Shown one piece after another: positions 1 through 9,600 of a DNA stretch of 17,967 bases. The position numbers and the translations under genes were made by a program. Below the pieces are notes generated by a model. That model did no database searches. It was not told where the DNA came from and saw nothing but the letters and a program-made list of their open reading frames with translations. Source of the stretch: Methanobacteriota archaeon (GTDB lineage Archaea > Thermoplasmatota > E2 > DHVEG-1). Location: the NCBI GenBank assembly GCA_903930505.1, contig CAIYYQ010000409.1, forward strand, positions 1 through 17,967, in the 5' to 3' direction. Numbering within the stretch: the stretch's first letter is position 1; the number at the start of each line of letters is the position of its first letter.

Positions 1-110
1 CTATGGATGGTGCTTCTATAATTATGTGTAATGTAATAGACGACTATCGAGAGGAGGACCTTTCCGATATTTGGTTAAGGATAGAGAGAAAAATACGGAT
101 GCTTTGTTAA
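1..110 (+). CDS. Possible 3' end of an unidentified gene (5' truncated by window edge)
   Basis: The frame beginning at base 3 is open from the window edge to a TAA at 108-110, giving at least 35 residues that end in ...IERKIRMLC. The tail is charged and amphipathic (acidic DDYREEDL, then basic RIERKIR), as expected for the last helix of a soluble protein, but I recognise no family. The main support is context: the stop is followed at once by a short inverted repeat and a long T tract, as at a real gene end. An open stretch of 36 codons can arise by chance, so this is a weak call. The gene would be convergent with ahcY. Confidence 0.35.
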   Translation, partial: MDGASIIMCNVIDDYREEDLSDIWLRIERKIRMLC

Positions 111-136
111 ATCTCTCTTTTTTTCTTTTTATTTTT
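83..136 (+). terminator. Hairpin plus T tract ending the rightward gene at the left edge
   Basis: A 7-bp inverted repeat (AGAGAGA at 83-89, TCTCTCT at 112-118) is followed directly by a T-rich run to about 136. The loop is 22 bases, long for a classical terminator, but U-rich tracts alone can stop archaeal transcription. The polarity fits rightward transcription; on the other strand the run is A-rich. Confidence 0.4.
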
Positions 137-1547
137 AATATCGATAATGATCAGATTTGTACGGTCCCTCAACTTTGATGCCAAGATATTCTGCTTGTTC
201 TTTTGTAAGCGTTGTGAGTTTCACTCCAAGTTTCTCCAGATGTAATCGTGCGACTTCTTCATCAAGAATCTTCGGAAGCATATACACACCGACCTCATGT
301 TTCTTTGACCAAAGCGCCATCTGCGCAAGCATCTGGTTTGTAAACGAATTACTCATCACAAAACTCGGATGACCACTTGCACACCCAAGGTTCACAAGCC
401 GCCCCTCAGCAAGAACATAAATCTCATGACCATCAGCAAAAACGTATTTGTCCACCTGTGGTTTAATATTGATTTTCTGCACATCAGGTAGTTTGTTGAG
501 TTTACTCATCTGAATCTCAGAATCAAAATGACCGATGTTACACACGATCGCCTGATCCTTCATATGTTTCATGTGTTCAGCGGTGATCACATCGATATTT
601 CCGGTTGCAGTCACATAGATATTTCCTTCAGAAAGACTATCCTCAATAGTTTTCACTTCGTAGCCTTCCATGGCTGCCTGCAGCGCACAAATCGGGTCAA
701 CCTCTGTTACAATCACCCGTGCACCAAAACCTCTCATCGACTGACAACATCCTTTCCCTACTTCACCATACCCGCAGACGACAACGGTTTTTCCTGCAAC
801 CATCACACCGGTTGCTCGTTTAATCCCATCCGCAAGACTCTCCCTGCATCCATACAAGTTATCAAACTTTGATTTTGTCACAGAATCATTTACGTTATAC
901 GCAGGAAACAACAAAGTTTTTTTATCCATCATCTGGTACAATCGATGCACACCAGTTGTTGTCTCCTCAGAAACACCTCTGATTTCTTTAATCATTTTCG
1001 TCCAGTATGTTTTGTCCTCAGCATAGGTTTCTTTTAAGCAGTTCATCAGTTCAAAAAAATCCTCGCTTTCTTCATGATAATCTTTTTCCAAGAGTTTAGG
1101 GTTTTTCTCAACCTCAAAGCCCTTATGAATCATGAGGGTTGCATCACCACCATCATCAACAATGAGCTGCGGTCCTTTACCGTTACCAAAATCAAGTGCT
1201 TTCTTCGTGCACCACCAGTACTCCTGAAGCGTTTCTCCTTTCCACGCAAACACAGGAACACCACTTTTTGCGATTGCGGCAGCAGCATGATCCTGCGTTG
1301 AAAAAATGTTGCAGCTTGCCCAACGGACATCCGCACCAAGCTTCGTTAGGGTTTCAATGAGTACCGCAGTCTGAAGCGTCATATGAAGACTACCAGTGAC
1401 ACGAGCACCACGAAGCGGTTTCTTTGGACCATATTTCTCCAGTACCGCCATAAGACCCGGCATTTCCTTTTCTGCAATCTCAATTTCTCGTCTTCCAAAA
1501 TCAGCAAGACCAATATCCTTTACCTTATACTCCTTTTGTACAGCCAT
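135..1547 (-). CDS. ahcY: S-adenosylhomocysteine hydrolase (adenosylhomocysteinase), bacterial-type
   Basis: Reversibly hydrolyses S-adenosylhomocysteine to homocysteine and adenosine in the cytoplasm, relieving inhibition of methyltransferases. Seen: the [13 protein letters not shown] stretch with the catalytic Lys and Asp-Asn, the Rossmann motif GYGEVGKG (about residues 259-266) for tightly bound NAD, the NIGHFDSEI and [11 protein letters not shown] active-site segments, and the C-terminal KSDHYRY tail whose Lys and Tyr reach the NAD of the neighbouring subunit. An insertion of about 40 residues (about 145-190) in the catalytic domain makes it 470 aa. The insertion and tail are typical of bacterial, plant and Plasmodium enzymes; archaeal ones are usually about 410-425 aa without the tail. 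Of ATGs at 1559, 1550 and 1547 I chose 1547, since GGTG then lies 6 bases upstream, as in the neighbouring genes. The gene starts 26 bases after the acyl-CoA synthetase stop and is probably cotranscribed with it. Confidence 0.97.
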   Translation of the reverse strand: MAVQKEYKVKDIGLADFGRREIEIAEKEMPGLMAVLEKYGPKKPLRGARVTGSLHMTLQTAVLIETLTKLGADVRWASCNIFSTQDHAAAAIAKSGVPVFAWKGETLQEYWWCTKKALDFGNGKGPQLIVDDGGDATLMIHKGFEVEKNPKLLEKDYHEESEDFFELMNCLKETYAEDKTYWTKMIKEIRGVSEETTTGVHRLYQMMDKKTLLFPAYNVNDSVTKSKFDNLYGCRESLADGIKRATGVMVAGKTVVVCGYGEVGKGCCQSMRGFGARVIVTEVDPICALQAAMEGYEVKTIEDSLSEGNIYVTATGNIDVITAEHMKHMKDQAIVCNIGHFDSEIQMSKLNKLPDVQKINIKPQVDKYVFADGHEIYVLAEGRLVNLGCASGHPSFVMSNSFTNQMLAQMALWSKKHEVGVYMLPKILDEEVARLHLEKLGVKLTTLTKEQAEYLGIKVEGPYKSDHYRY

Positions 1548-1573
1548 CATAAGCACCACATTTCCTTTTCTTT

Positions 1574-2230
1574 TTATTTTACGATTAATTTTGCGTCAAC
1601 CACGCATACATTTCGCTCATAAACAAAAACCGGGTTTAAATCCATCTGATCAATATGATCTTCAAGCTCCTCAGCAAGATATGACATTTTGAGAAGAAGA
1701 TCAATTACTGGTTTTTTACTGGTTTTCATCCCGCGGAACCCTTCAAGAAGTTTTTTTCCTTTGATTTCTTCGATCATCTGCTCCGCATCATATTTTTCAA
1801 TGGGAACAACCCTAAATACTACATCTTTGTACAACTCGGTGAAAATACCACCGATCCCAAACATGATTGTTAACCCAAACGTAGGATCTCTTGCAAGCCC
1901 AATAATGATCTCAGCGCTTTTTTCTGCCATCTGATCCACAAGAAGATTCTCAGTGGGAAACTTTTTACGAAACGTATTGAAAACTTTCTTCAACTCCTCC
2001 TTGTTTTGGATATCAAGTTGCACACCGCCGACATCGGTTTTATGAAGAATATTTGGAGAACACACCTTTAATGCTACAGGGAATTTCAAATCAAGTTTTT
2101 CAAGATCATTTTCTGTTTTGACAACCGCATAAGTTGTCGTTGGAACACCATATGCTTTGAGAAGATCTTTTACCTCGTTTTCTGCAAGAGGACCAGACCG
2201 CTCAAGAAGCGCTTGAACTTGTGCCTTCAT
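1574..2230 (-). CDS. acdB: ADP-forming acyl-CoA (acetate-CoA) synthetase, beta subunit, ATP-grasp
   Basis: ATP-grasp subunit of the archaeal ADP-forming acyl-CoA synthetase, which converts an acyl-CoA, ADP and phosphate to free acid, CoA and ATP. Seen, with numbering from 2230: the nucleotide-binding [20 protein letters not shown] segment (51-70), the glycine-rich [16 protein letters not shown] segment (about 125-140), and DLNPV (197-201), the metal-binding end of the ATP-grasp fold. The 218 aa fit a stand-alone beta subunit. The alpha subunit, with the CoA-binding and phosphohistidine domains, is not in this window, so the enzyme needs a partner encoded elsewhere. The frame is open to an ATG at 2257, but 2230 is preferred: AGGTG lies 7 bases upstream and this removes a 23-base overlap with paaK. 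The gap to paaK is 4 bases, implying coupled translation. Substrate (acetate, branched-chain or aryl acids) cannot be read from the sequence. Confidence 0.93.
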   Translation of the reverse strand: MKAQVQALLERSGPLAENEVKDLLKAYGVPTTTYAVVKTENDLEKLDLKFPVALKVCSPNILHKTDVGGVQLDIQNKEELKKVFNTFRKKFPTENLLVDQMAEKSAEIIIGLARDPTFGLTIMFGIGGIFTELYKDVVFRVVPIEKYDAEQMIEEIKGKKLLEGFRGMKTSKKPVIDLLLKMSYLAEELEDHIDQMDLNPVFVYERNVCVVDAKLIVK

Positions 2231-2234
2231 GGTT

Positions 2235-3536
2235 TTACACCTTTTTTCGTTCATCAATCACACGTTTTGCTTTTAAACCTGTCTCCGGGATCGTATTCGG
2301 GGGTAACACCTCGATTTTCGGTGTGAACACAAGAACAGATTGAACATCGTTTTTTATTTTCTGCGCGAGCGTCTCCATCTCATATTTACTCACAAGTTGT
2401 TTCGTCTCCACCTCAACCGTAAGCATATCCACATTGTTTTCCGTGGAAAGCACCATCCGCCAGTTTCCCCCAACCGCAGTATGGTTCATGAGTACGGATT
2501 CAATCTGACCAGGAAAAATATTGGTACCGCGGATAATAATCATATCGTCGCTACGCCCTTTAATCATCGAGTGTTTCACATGGGTTCGACCACATTCACA
2601 GACCCCTTGATCATAGAGACGAGCAAGATCCCTTGTCCGATACCGTAGCAACGGCATTCCTTCTTTGGAAAGAGTGGTAAGAACGATTTCACCTTCTTCC
2701 TCTGAATCAACAGGTTCTAATGTTTTCGGATCAAGACATTCGACAATGAAATGATCCTCCCACAGATGCAGTCCATCATGCTGATCGCAGTCTGTTGAGA
2801 CGCCAGGGCCGCACATCTCAGTTAACCCATAGATATCGTGAACATCCATATTCCAGGTGTCCATAATCCGTTTCTTGAGCCCAGGGGTGAACATCTCCGC
2901 TCCGAAAAGACCGTTGCGTACCTTCAGTTTTTTTGGATTCATACCCATTTCTTGTGCTACTTGGCCAAGACGCATCGCATAGGAGGCAACACCAGAGATA
3001 AACGTGGTACCATAATATTCCATGAGTTTTAGTTGCCGTTCGGTTTGCCCTTGTCCAGATGGAATCACAAGAGCACCGACTTTTTGTGCACCATAGTGAA
3101 AACCAAATGCACCTGTGAATGTTCCGTACGGTATCGGGTTTTGAAACACGTCTTTTTTTGTAAGACCAGACATCGTAAGACATCGTGCCATCACCTCAGA
3201 CCATGCTTCGATATCTCCTCGTGTGTAACAGGCGGTAATCGGAATACCTGTGGTGCCTGAGGATGCATGTAGTTCAATGCAGTAATCTAAGGATGTAGCC
3301 ATCATCCCAAACGGGGCATTCAGCCTAAGATCATCTTTTGTGGTAAACGGGAGTTTTCTGATATCATCAAGTGTTTTGATATCAGCGGGTTTTATTTTTA
3401 GATCCTTGAATTTTTTCGTATAATGCGGGACGTTTTCGTAGACAAGATGAACGGTTTTTTTAAGACGCTCAAGTTGTATTTCCTTTAATTTGTTTCGTGG
3501 TATTGTCTCCATTTTCACGTTGAACAGATTCTCCAT
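2235..3536 (-). CDS. paaK: Phenylacetate-CoA ligase family protein (AMP-forming)
   Basis: Adenylate-forming enzyme that activates phenylacetate or a related aryl acid to its CoA thioester with ATP, releasing AMP and pyrophosphate; cytoplasmic. Seen, with numbering from 3536: the phosphate-binding loop SSGTTGIP (92-99), YGLTEMCGPG (236-245), the RYRTRDLARL hinge segment, the IKGRSDDMIIIRGTNIFPGQIE segment typical of the PaaK C-terminal domain, and GLKAKRV near the end with the likely catalytic Lys. A CECG pair lies before the hinge. The length of 433 aa is normal for PaaK. The frame is open to 3590, but 3536 is preferred because GGGAG lies 5 bases upstream and MENLFNVKMETIPRNKL aligns with typical PaaK starts. 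In archaea PaaK homologues often sit near indolepyruvate oxidoreductase and ADP-forming acyl-CoA synthetase genes; here only the synthetase beta subunit adjoins. A CTTAATAAG box at 3567-3575 could be its TATA element. True substrate unknown. Confidence 0.93.
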   Translation of the reverse strand: MENLFNVKMETIPRNKLKEIQLERLKKTVHLVYENVPHYTKKFKDLKIKPADIKTLDDIRKLPFTTKDDLRLNAPFGMMATSLDYCIELHASSGTTGIPITACYTRGDIEAWSEVMARCLTMSGLTKKDVFQNPIPYGTFTGAFGFHYGAQKVGALVIPSGQGQTERQLKLMEYYGTTFISGVASYAMRLGQVAQEMGMNPKKLKVRNGLFGAEMFTPGLKKRIMDTWNMDVHDIYGLTEMCGPGVSTDCDQHDGLHLWEDHFIVECLDPKTLEPVDSEEEGEIVLTTLSKEGMPLLRYRTRDLARLYDQGVCECGRTHVKHSMIKGRSDDMIIIRGTNIFPGQIESVLMNHTAVGGNWRMVLSTENNVDMLTVEVETKQLVSKYEMETLAQKIKNDVQSVLVFTPKIEVLPPNTIPETGLKAKRVIDERKKV

Positions 3537-3604
3537 ATAGACTCCCACGCCAGGAACAGAATGATTCTTATTAAGGTTTGGCGAAATCATAAAAAAACCA
3601 GTTT

Positions 3605-3644
3605 CTAAAAATAAAAAAAGGGAAGAAGATACACGGATCTTCTT
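3605..3644 (-). terminator. Intrinsic-type terminator of the giant beta-helix gene
   Basis: Read on the minus strand, the stop codon is followed after 13 bases by a perfect 8-bp stem (AAGAAGAT / ATCTTCTT, 3623-3630 with 3637-3644) around a 6-base loop, then CCC and a T-rich run (T7 A T5). This is the clearest terminator in the window. It separates the giant gene from paaK, which therefore probably has its own promoter. Confidence 0.75.
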
Positions 3645-3657
3645 TAGACGTTGTCAG

Positions 3658-6600
3658 CTAGTCGTTCCCAGTTAAAATTGCGACAAACGGGTCGATATCA
3701 GCGAAGGTAATTCGTCCGTCTTGGTTGCAATCTGCGGCAAGCCAGGACCAGGTCGGATACCGAGATTGGAACTGCGCAGCGGTGATTCCAAGAGCTGCCA
3801 CGAAGGGATCAATGTCCGCGAACGTGACCCTGCCATCATTGTTCACATCACCGCAGAGGTACCGATGCCGTAAAGGATACCAGTCATAATCACTCGGGGA
3901 AATCGTATATGGTTTTAATCCACCGGTTGGTAATCCTTGATCAACGAACCCGTCAGCTCCGGGGATGTCCTGGTTTGATCCGTAATACTGATCATACGCT
4001 CCTTGGCTATCATCGGAGTAATCACTCCAGTAGTTCCCCCCAATAGAATAACTTTTATTCCAGAGGTTTCCTGTTGAACCAATGACGACCGCCTGTTGGA
4101 TATTATTGATGAAATTATTATGGTAGATCGTATTGTTTGAGGATTGATACAAAAAGATACCTTGCCCGCCGTTAGAAATCAGGTTTCCTTGTATAGTATT
4201 GTATTGCGGTTCACCATCCCCTGAAGGAACGCCACTTGATTTGGTGTTAACAGCTGCTTTCTCACCGAGGATGACGTTATGCTGCAACGGGTTAAGAGGT
4301 ATTCCGACTTTGTTCTGAGAATCAAGGTTCTTTTTCATCGGCGTGTTCCCGTAGAGGATGATATTTGTTTGGATGTTTGAGGACACATTGTTATTGAGGA
4401 TTGTGTTATATTGTGACTGGGTAAGGTTGATACCAACGTTATTCGCAAAGACAATATTCTTTTTCATCAATGTATTTGAGGAGACTTCGAGTAAAATCCC
4501 TGTTCCGCTGTTCCCTGTGATCGTATTCTGATCAATGGTGTTGTCATGGGTGTTTATGAAGTGAACACCATATCCTTCCCCTTCCCCTATGTTGGAATCA
4601 ATCGTATTTTTCGTGATCGCGAGATGATGATACCCATCAGTAAAGACACCGACCAATCCATTTGTTATCGTTAATCCAGTGATTGTCACATCGCTTGCAG
4701 CACAGGTAACTACGATGCCGCCTCCGCTGCCATCGATGATCGTACTATCCCTCTTCTCACCAAAAAGGGTGAGTGTTTTGTTGACAACGACATGTTCAGG
4801 ATAGGTTCCCGTTTCGATAAAGATGACATGACCAGAAAGGGTTTGTTGCACATTGATCGCCGCTTGGATGGTTGCATAGGTTAACCCGGTGTTTATGTTA
4901 TGGACCGGGAGTGGACCCCAGGATTGCATGAGCGGATACTGATCGTGGTTATCTGTATTAATGACGTACTCCGTGTCCCCAATGCCATCAGCCCCTGGTA
5001 TGTCTTGATGGGGACCATGATACAGGTCGAAACCAGTGTAGTCACTCCAGTAGTTCCCACCGGAAGGATAACCATTATCCCACATATTACTTGATACAGA
5101 AGCATAGCTGGGTATGTAGACTTGATAGACGGTGTTGTTGATGAAGTTGTTATGGTAAAAGTGGTTGTCTGAGGAGTTGGCGACGACGACACCGTAATAC
5201 CGGTTGTTGGTGAAATTATTGTTGACAGCATTGACATGACTTGTCTGCCAGAGTTCTAGACCAACATCAACGTCGGAAAGATCAAGGTTTTCTATTTCTA
5301 CCGTGTTGCAGTTCACCAAGATTATTTGCCCTGCATTATCAATAGTTTGATCTTCCTCATTTTCAAGATACACAAGAGGTTTGCCATTGACTGTGTTTCC
5401 AGTAATCGTGTTTCCATAGGAATTCCGGACGTAGATACCATCATTGGAAAACGTATTTTCTACAACATCCATATTGTTTGAATCTCGGATATATACACCA
5501 AGCTGTTGGTTCCCCGATATCGTGTTTTTGTACAGAATGATGCCGGGGGAAGACACGATGGAGACACCATGGTACCCATTCTCGATAATACTGTTGTATT
5601 GTATCGTTGTATCTCCATTCACATTCCCAAATGATATCCCATTCTGTAAATTATGTGATATCGTGTTGTTCTCAATACGAACACCCGCATGATTAAACAT
5701 GATACCATCTATGCCGTTATTCAGAATCTGATTGCCTTGTATCGTGACATTAGAGATATCTCCCTGCAAGGTGATTCCAAATACGTTATTGTTTGAAACG
5801 GTGTTGTTCTCAATGAGTACATCATGGGCATCGTAAAGGAATATACCGCTATCTGTGCTGCTGTGTTCGATTGTGTTAATGGCGATACGGGCGTGTGCGT
5901 CGAGACCATCGATGCGGATATTGGGAAGGCAATTGTTCATGAGGATATTATCGAAAATTTGATTGTTACTTCCCCACATGACAAAGACCCCATGGCCGTT
6001 GTTCCCTGAGACATTGTTATGATTAATGATGGAACCTTCGACATGATCAAGGAAAATCCCGGCATTCGGATAGATACTATTACCGTTGGTGATCTTAAAC
6101 CCGTTGATGACTACATTATTTGCCGTGACTGTAAAGGTGTTGGTAATGTTTCCACCATCGACAACGGTATTCTCCCGATCTTCACCATAAAGCTGGATAG
6201 GTTTATCGACAACCACGTTTTCAGGATAGGTTCCGTTGTAGACAGTGATAATGCCGCCTATTGCAACTCCATTGATTCCACCTTGTATCGTGTTAAACGC
6301 ATCATATCCCCAGATATGACCATCATTAGTGCCTCCGTCGTAGTAGTCATCATCAACGTACACCTCAGTTGGTGATGGTACTGATGGTGTTGTTAATGGA
6401 CGAGAATCTCCACCAATGTTAATGTTACCATTGGATGTGTAGGGTGTGTCTGTATCCCCGAGCCCATCGCCATCGGTATCAACACCAGTGTAATCACTCC
6501 AGAAATTCCCACCAAGGTATGATCCACCGATAATGTTTTTCCCTGGTGCTGCTGGTGTCTTCGGAATATTCCAGGTGTTTGTTCCGGTATCATACGCGTT

Positions 6601-9600
6601 GTTTGCGTTTGTGTAATTATTGTTATAAATGAGATTATCATCAGACCTGATGAGATAGATACCGTATAAGCTATTTGAGGAAACAACATTTCCCGTGATA
6701 GTATCTTCTGTTGTGGAATCAAATTGGATGCCATAATTCAGGTTTCCTGAAATTGTGTTTCCGGTGATGTTGACACGAGGTGACCCAATGAGATACACCC
6801 CTGTTATTTGATTTTCGTTTGCGGTATTTCCAGATAGGTTACAGTCGGGGCTTGCATCTAGGTAAATCCCATGGATGTTGTTTTCATGTACATTGTTGTT
6901 AACTATGGTGTTGTTTGCTGAATTCAACAGGACGATACCCACGTCGTTCGAAAACGCATCATTCTTCTCTACGTGTGTATCTGTTGTTTGAATGATGAAA
7001 ATACCGGAATAAAGATTTTCTGAGATGTTGTTTCCATACACCGTATTTCCTGATGACATTTCAAGATAAATCCCTCTGTCATTATTTGCTGTGACCGTAT
7101 TGCCAATGAGTTGGTTATACCCAGCATCATTATGAAGAGCTATACCACACCAACTGTTATCGGATATGTTGTTTTCCGTAATGAAATTATTTGATGCATC
7201 GTTGAAACTAATCCCATCTTGTCCGTTTCCTCTGATCATGTTACTATCGATGTTGTTGTTCGATGATGTGTCAATGTACACTCCATGGGCATCATTCTGG
7301 GTGATAGCATTGTTCGTTACTGTGTTGCCATCTGCTGAACCATGGATATACACACCGGTTCCGCCGTTCAACGTGAAGATATTGTCATGTACTACAGTGT
7401 TGGTTGTTTCAGGAGCAAGAGTGATGCCGTCTTCGACGTTCGCAGCGATGAGGTTGTGGTGTATGTTATCATTGTCGGTGTGCACGATATAGATACCATC
7501 GCCGACAGCAATACCGTTATTGAGGATGACGTTGTTATCAGTAATTTCAATGTTGTAATATCCGTCAGCGAAAACACCTGACCAGCCGTTCAAGATAGTT
7601 AACCCTGCGATTTTCACAGAATCCGAATGGATGTCAAATACGGTACTTTCTTGACCATCAACAAGCGTGCTCTCTTTGTCTTCTCCGATAATAGTAAGGG
7701 GTTTTGTGACAACAATATTTTCAAAGTAGACGCCGCTTGATACCGTAATTGTATCCTCTGGTAGTGCTGCATCGATCGCTGCCTGAATTGTTGGGTATGC
7801 ACTCCTTTTATCTTCGATAAAGACAAATTGATAATAGAAACTTGCTAATGGATAGTTATCTTGGCTACTTCCCCCTGGGATTTGATAGACATCGGGATAG
7901 CCTGGGTTGGAGGCGAAATCATCCCAGTAATTCCCACCAAATACCGGGCCATCATCCCAGGTGTTGCCATCCTCATCATAGGCATTTTGATCATTACCTA
8001 TAATGTTATTATGATAAATCCTGTTGCCAGAGGCTCCGTTCATCCAGATCCCTTCCCAAGTGTTGTAACGGACATCGTTTCCAGCAATCGTACAATCGGT
8101 TGGTCCATTAGTCAGTCTGATCCCATACATATTATACGAGACATTATTCCCGATAATAGAGCAATTATTTGCGGTTGAATATAGGAAGATACCTTCATTG
8201 TTCAACGTGAAAGTATTATTGTAGACCACGTTATGCGTATTATACTCTGGATGACTTGAATCACCTAAGAGTTCGAGCCCAGACCCCAGGTTATTTACGA
8301 ATATATTCTGGGAAATCAGGTTATATGCACCATCAATGATGATGCCTTCATTATTATTTTCAATGGTGTTTCCCGTGATCTTGTTACCATCCGAGAATTG
8401 TGTCATAAATATTCCATCTCCGTTGTTCACCAAAGTATTTCCAGAGAAAACGCAGTGGGTTGACCACCAGACTGATATTCCGTCGTAAGGATTCGCACGA
8501 ATCACATTTCCATAGATATTACAGTTAGAAGAATCTTCGATCTCAATACCATTTTGACCATTATTCTGAATAATGGTATCATAAATCGTGCAGCCAGAAA
8601 CCCCGTTACAGTAGATACCATCCCAATTACCTTGAATGGTAAACCCGGTAATGGTCACTTGACTAGCTGTGATCGTAACCCCGTTCTGGAAATCAGCTCC
8701 ATCAATAATTGTTGTATCTTTGTTTTCTCCAATGAGTGACACAGCTTTGTACACAACAACATTTTCCGTATATGTTCCCGCATCTACCGTGATGGTATGG
8801 CCGCCCTGAGTTTCTGGGTCGTTAATTGCTTCTTGAATGGTTTGGAAATTTTTACCTGTGTTCAGATTGTGAACAGGATCGGATTGTGCGATACTGAGTT
8901 GAATGATGTAGAGATCTCCAAGCTGACCAGGATCATCATCGATAAGGATGGTATGATCGCCATCCCAAGTTACATCTCCGCGTCCCCTCAGTTTAGTGAA
9001 CGAATTGAATTCCTGAATATCCACGGAAAGAGAGGGTAGTCCATCAATCAAATAATGCGTTTCTCCGTCGGGGAGTTCAACCGTGTGGAATACTCCATTA
9101 ACACTTATGACACCGCCGCAGTATTCTGGGAAATCACCACAGTTTTCTGTACTGCCAATAGGTGCCCAATTTCGATGGGTCAGGGACAGCTGATAGTTTT
9201 CAATGGTAAGCCAATCGCTCCCATCGAGACATCCTGCAAACACAATGTATGGCTGTGTTTGTGCTGTTAATGGAAGAACGTCTCCACCAGTCTGGATACC
9301 ACCATTTGAGGTGTACGGAAGATTGGTATCACCAAAACCATCGGCCGGTATCGAGGTATCAATACCATAGTAATCGCTCCAGTAGTTCCCCCCAAGGTTC
9401 GGACCACCAATGATATTGGTCCCTGCTGTTTCATCGATGTTCCAATTGTTGGTTCCATCATCATATGCATTGTTGAGATTATTATTGAAATAGTTGTTAT
9501 ATACGGTATTAGCGTTTGATGAGGATAACCTCAACCCGTATCCATTATTGTTGTAGATCAGATTCGTACAGAATGTATTACCATTGGAATTCTGGCAGGA

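Noticed and set aside
4893..5237. Leftward frames of 60 to 135 codons in other frames inside the giant gene (for example 4893-5237, 6393-6734, 9894-10301)
   Set aside because: They lie wholly inside the giant coding frame, have low-complexity Thr/Ile/Met-rich translations created by the repeated Asn codons read out of frame, and lack ribosome-binding sites.
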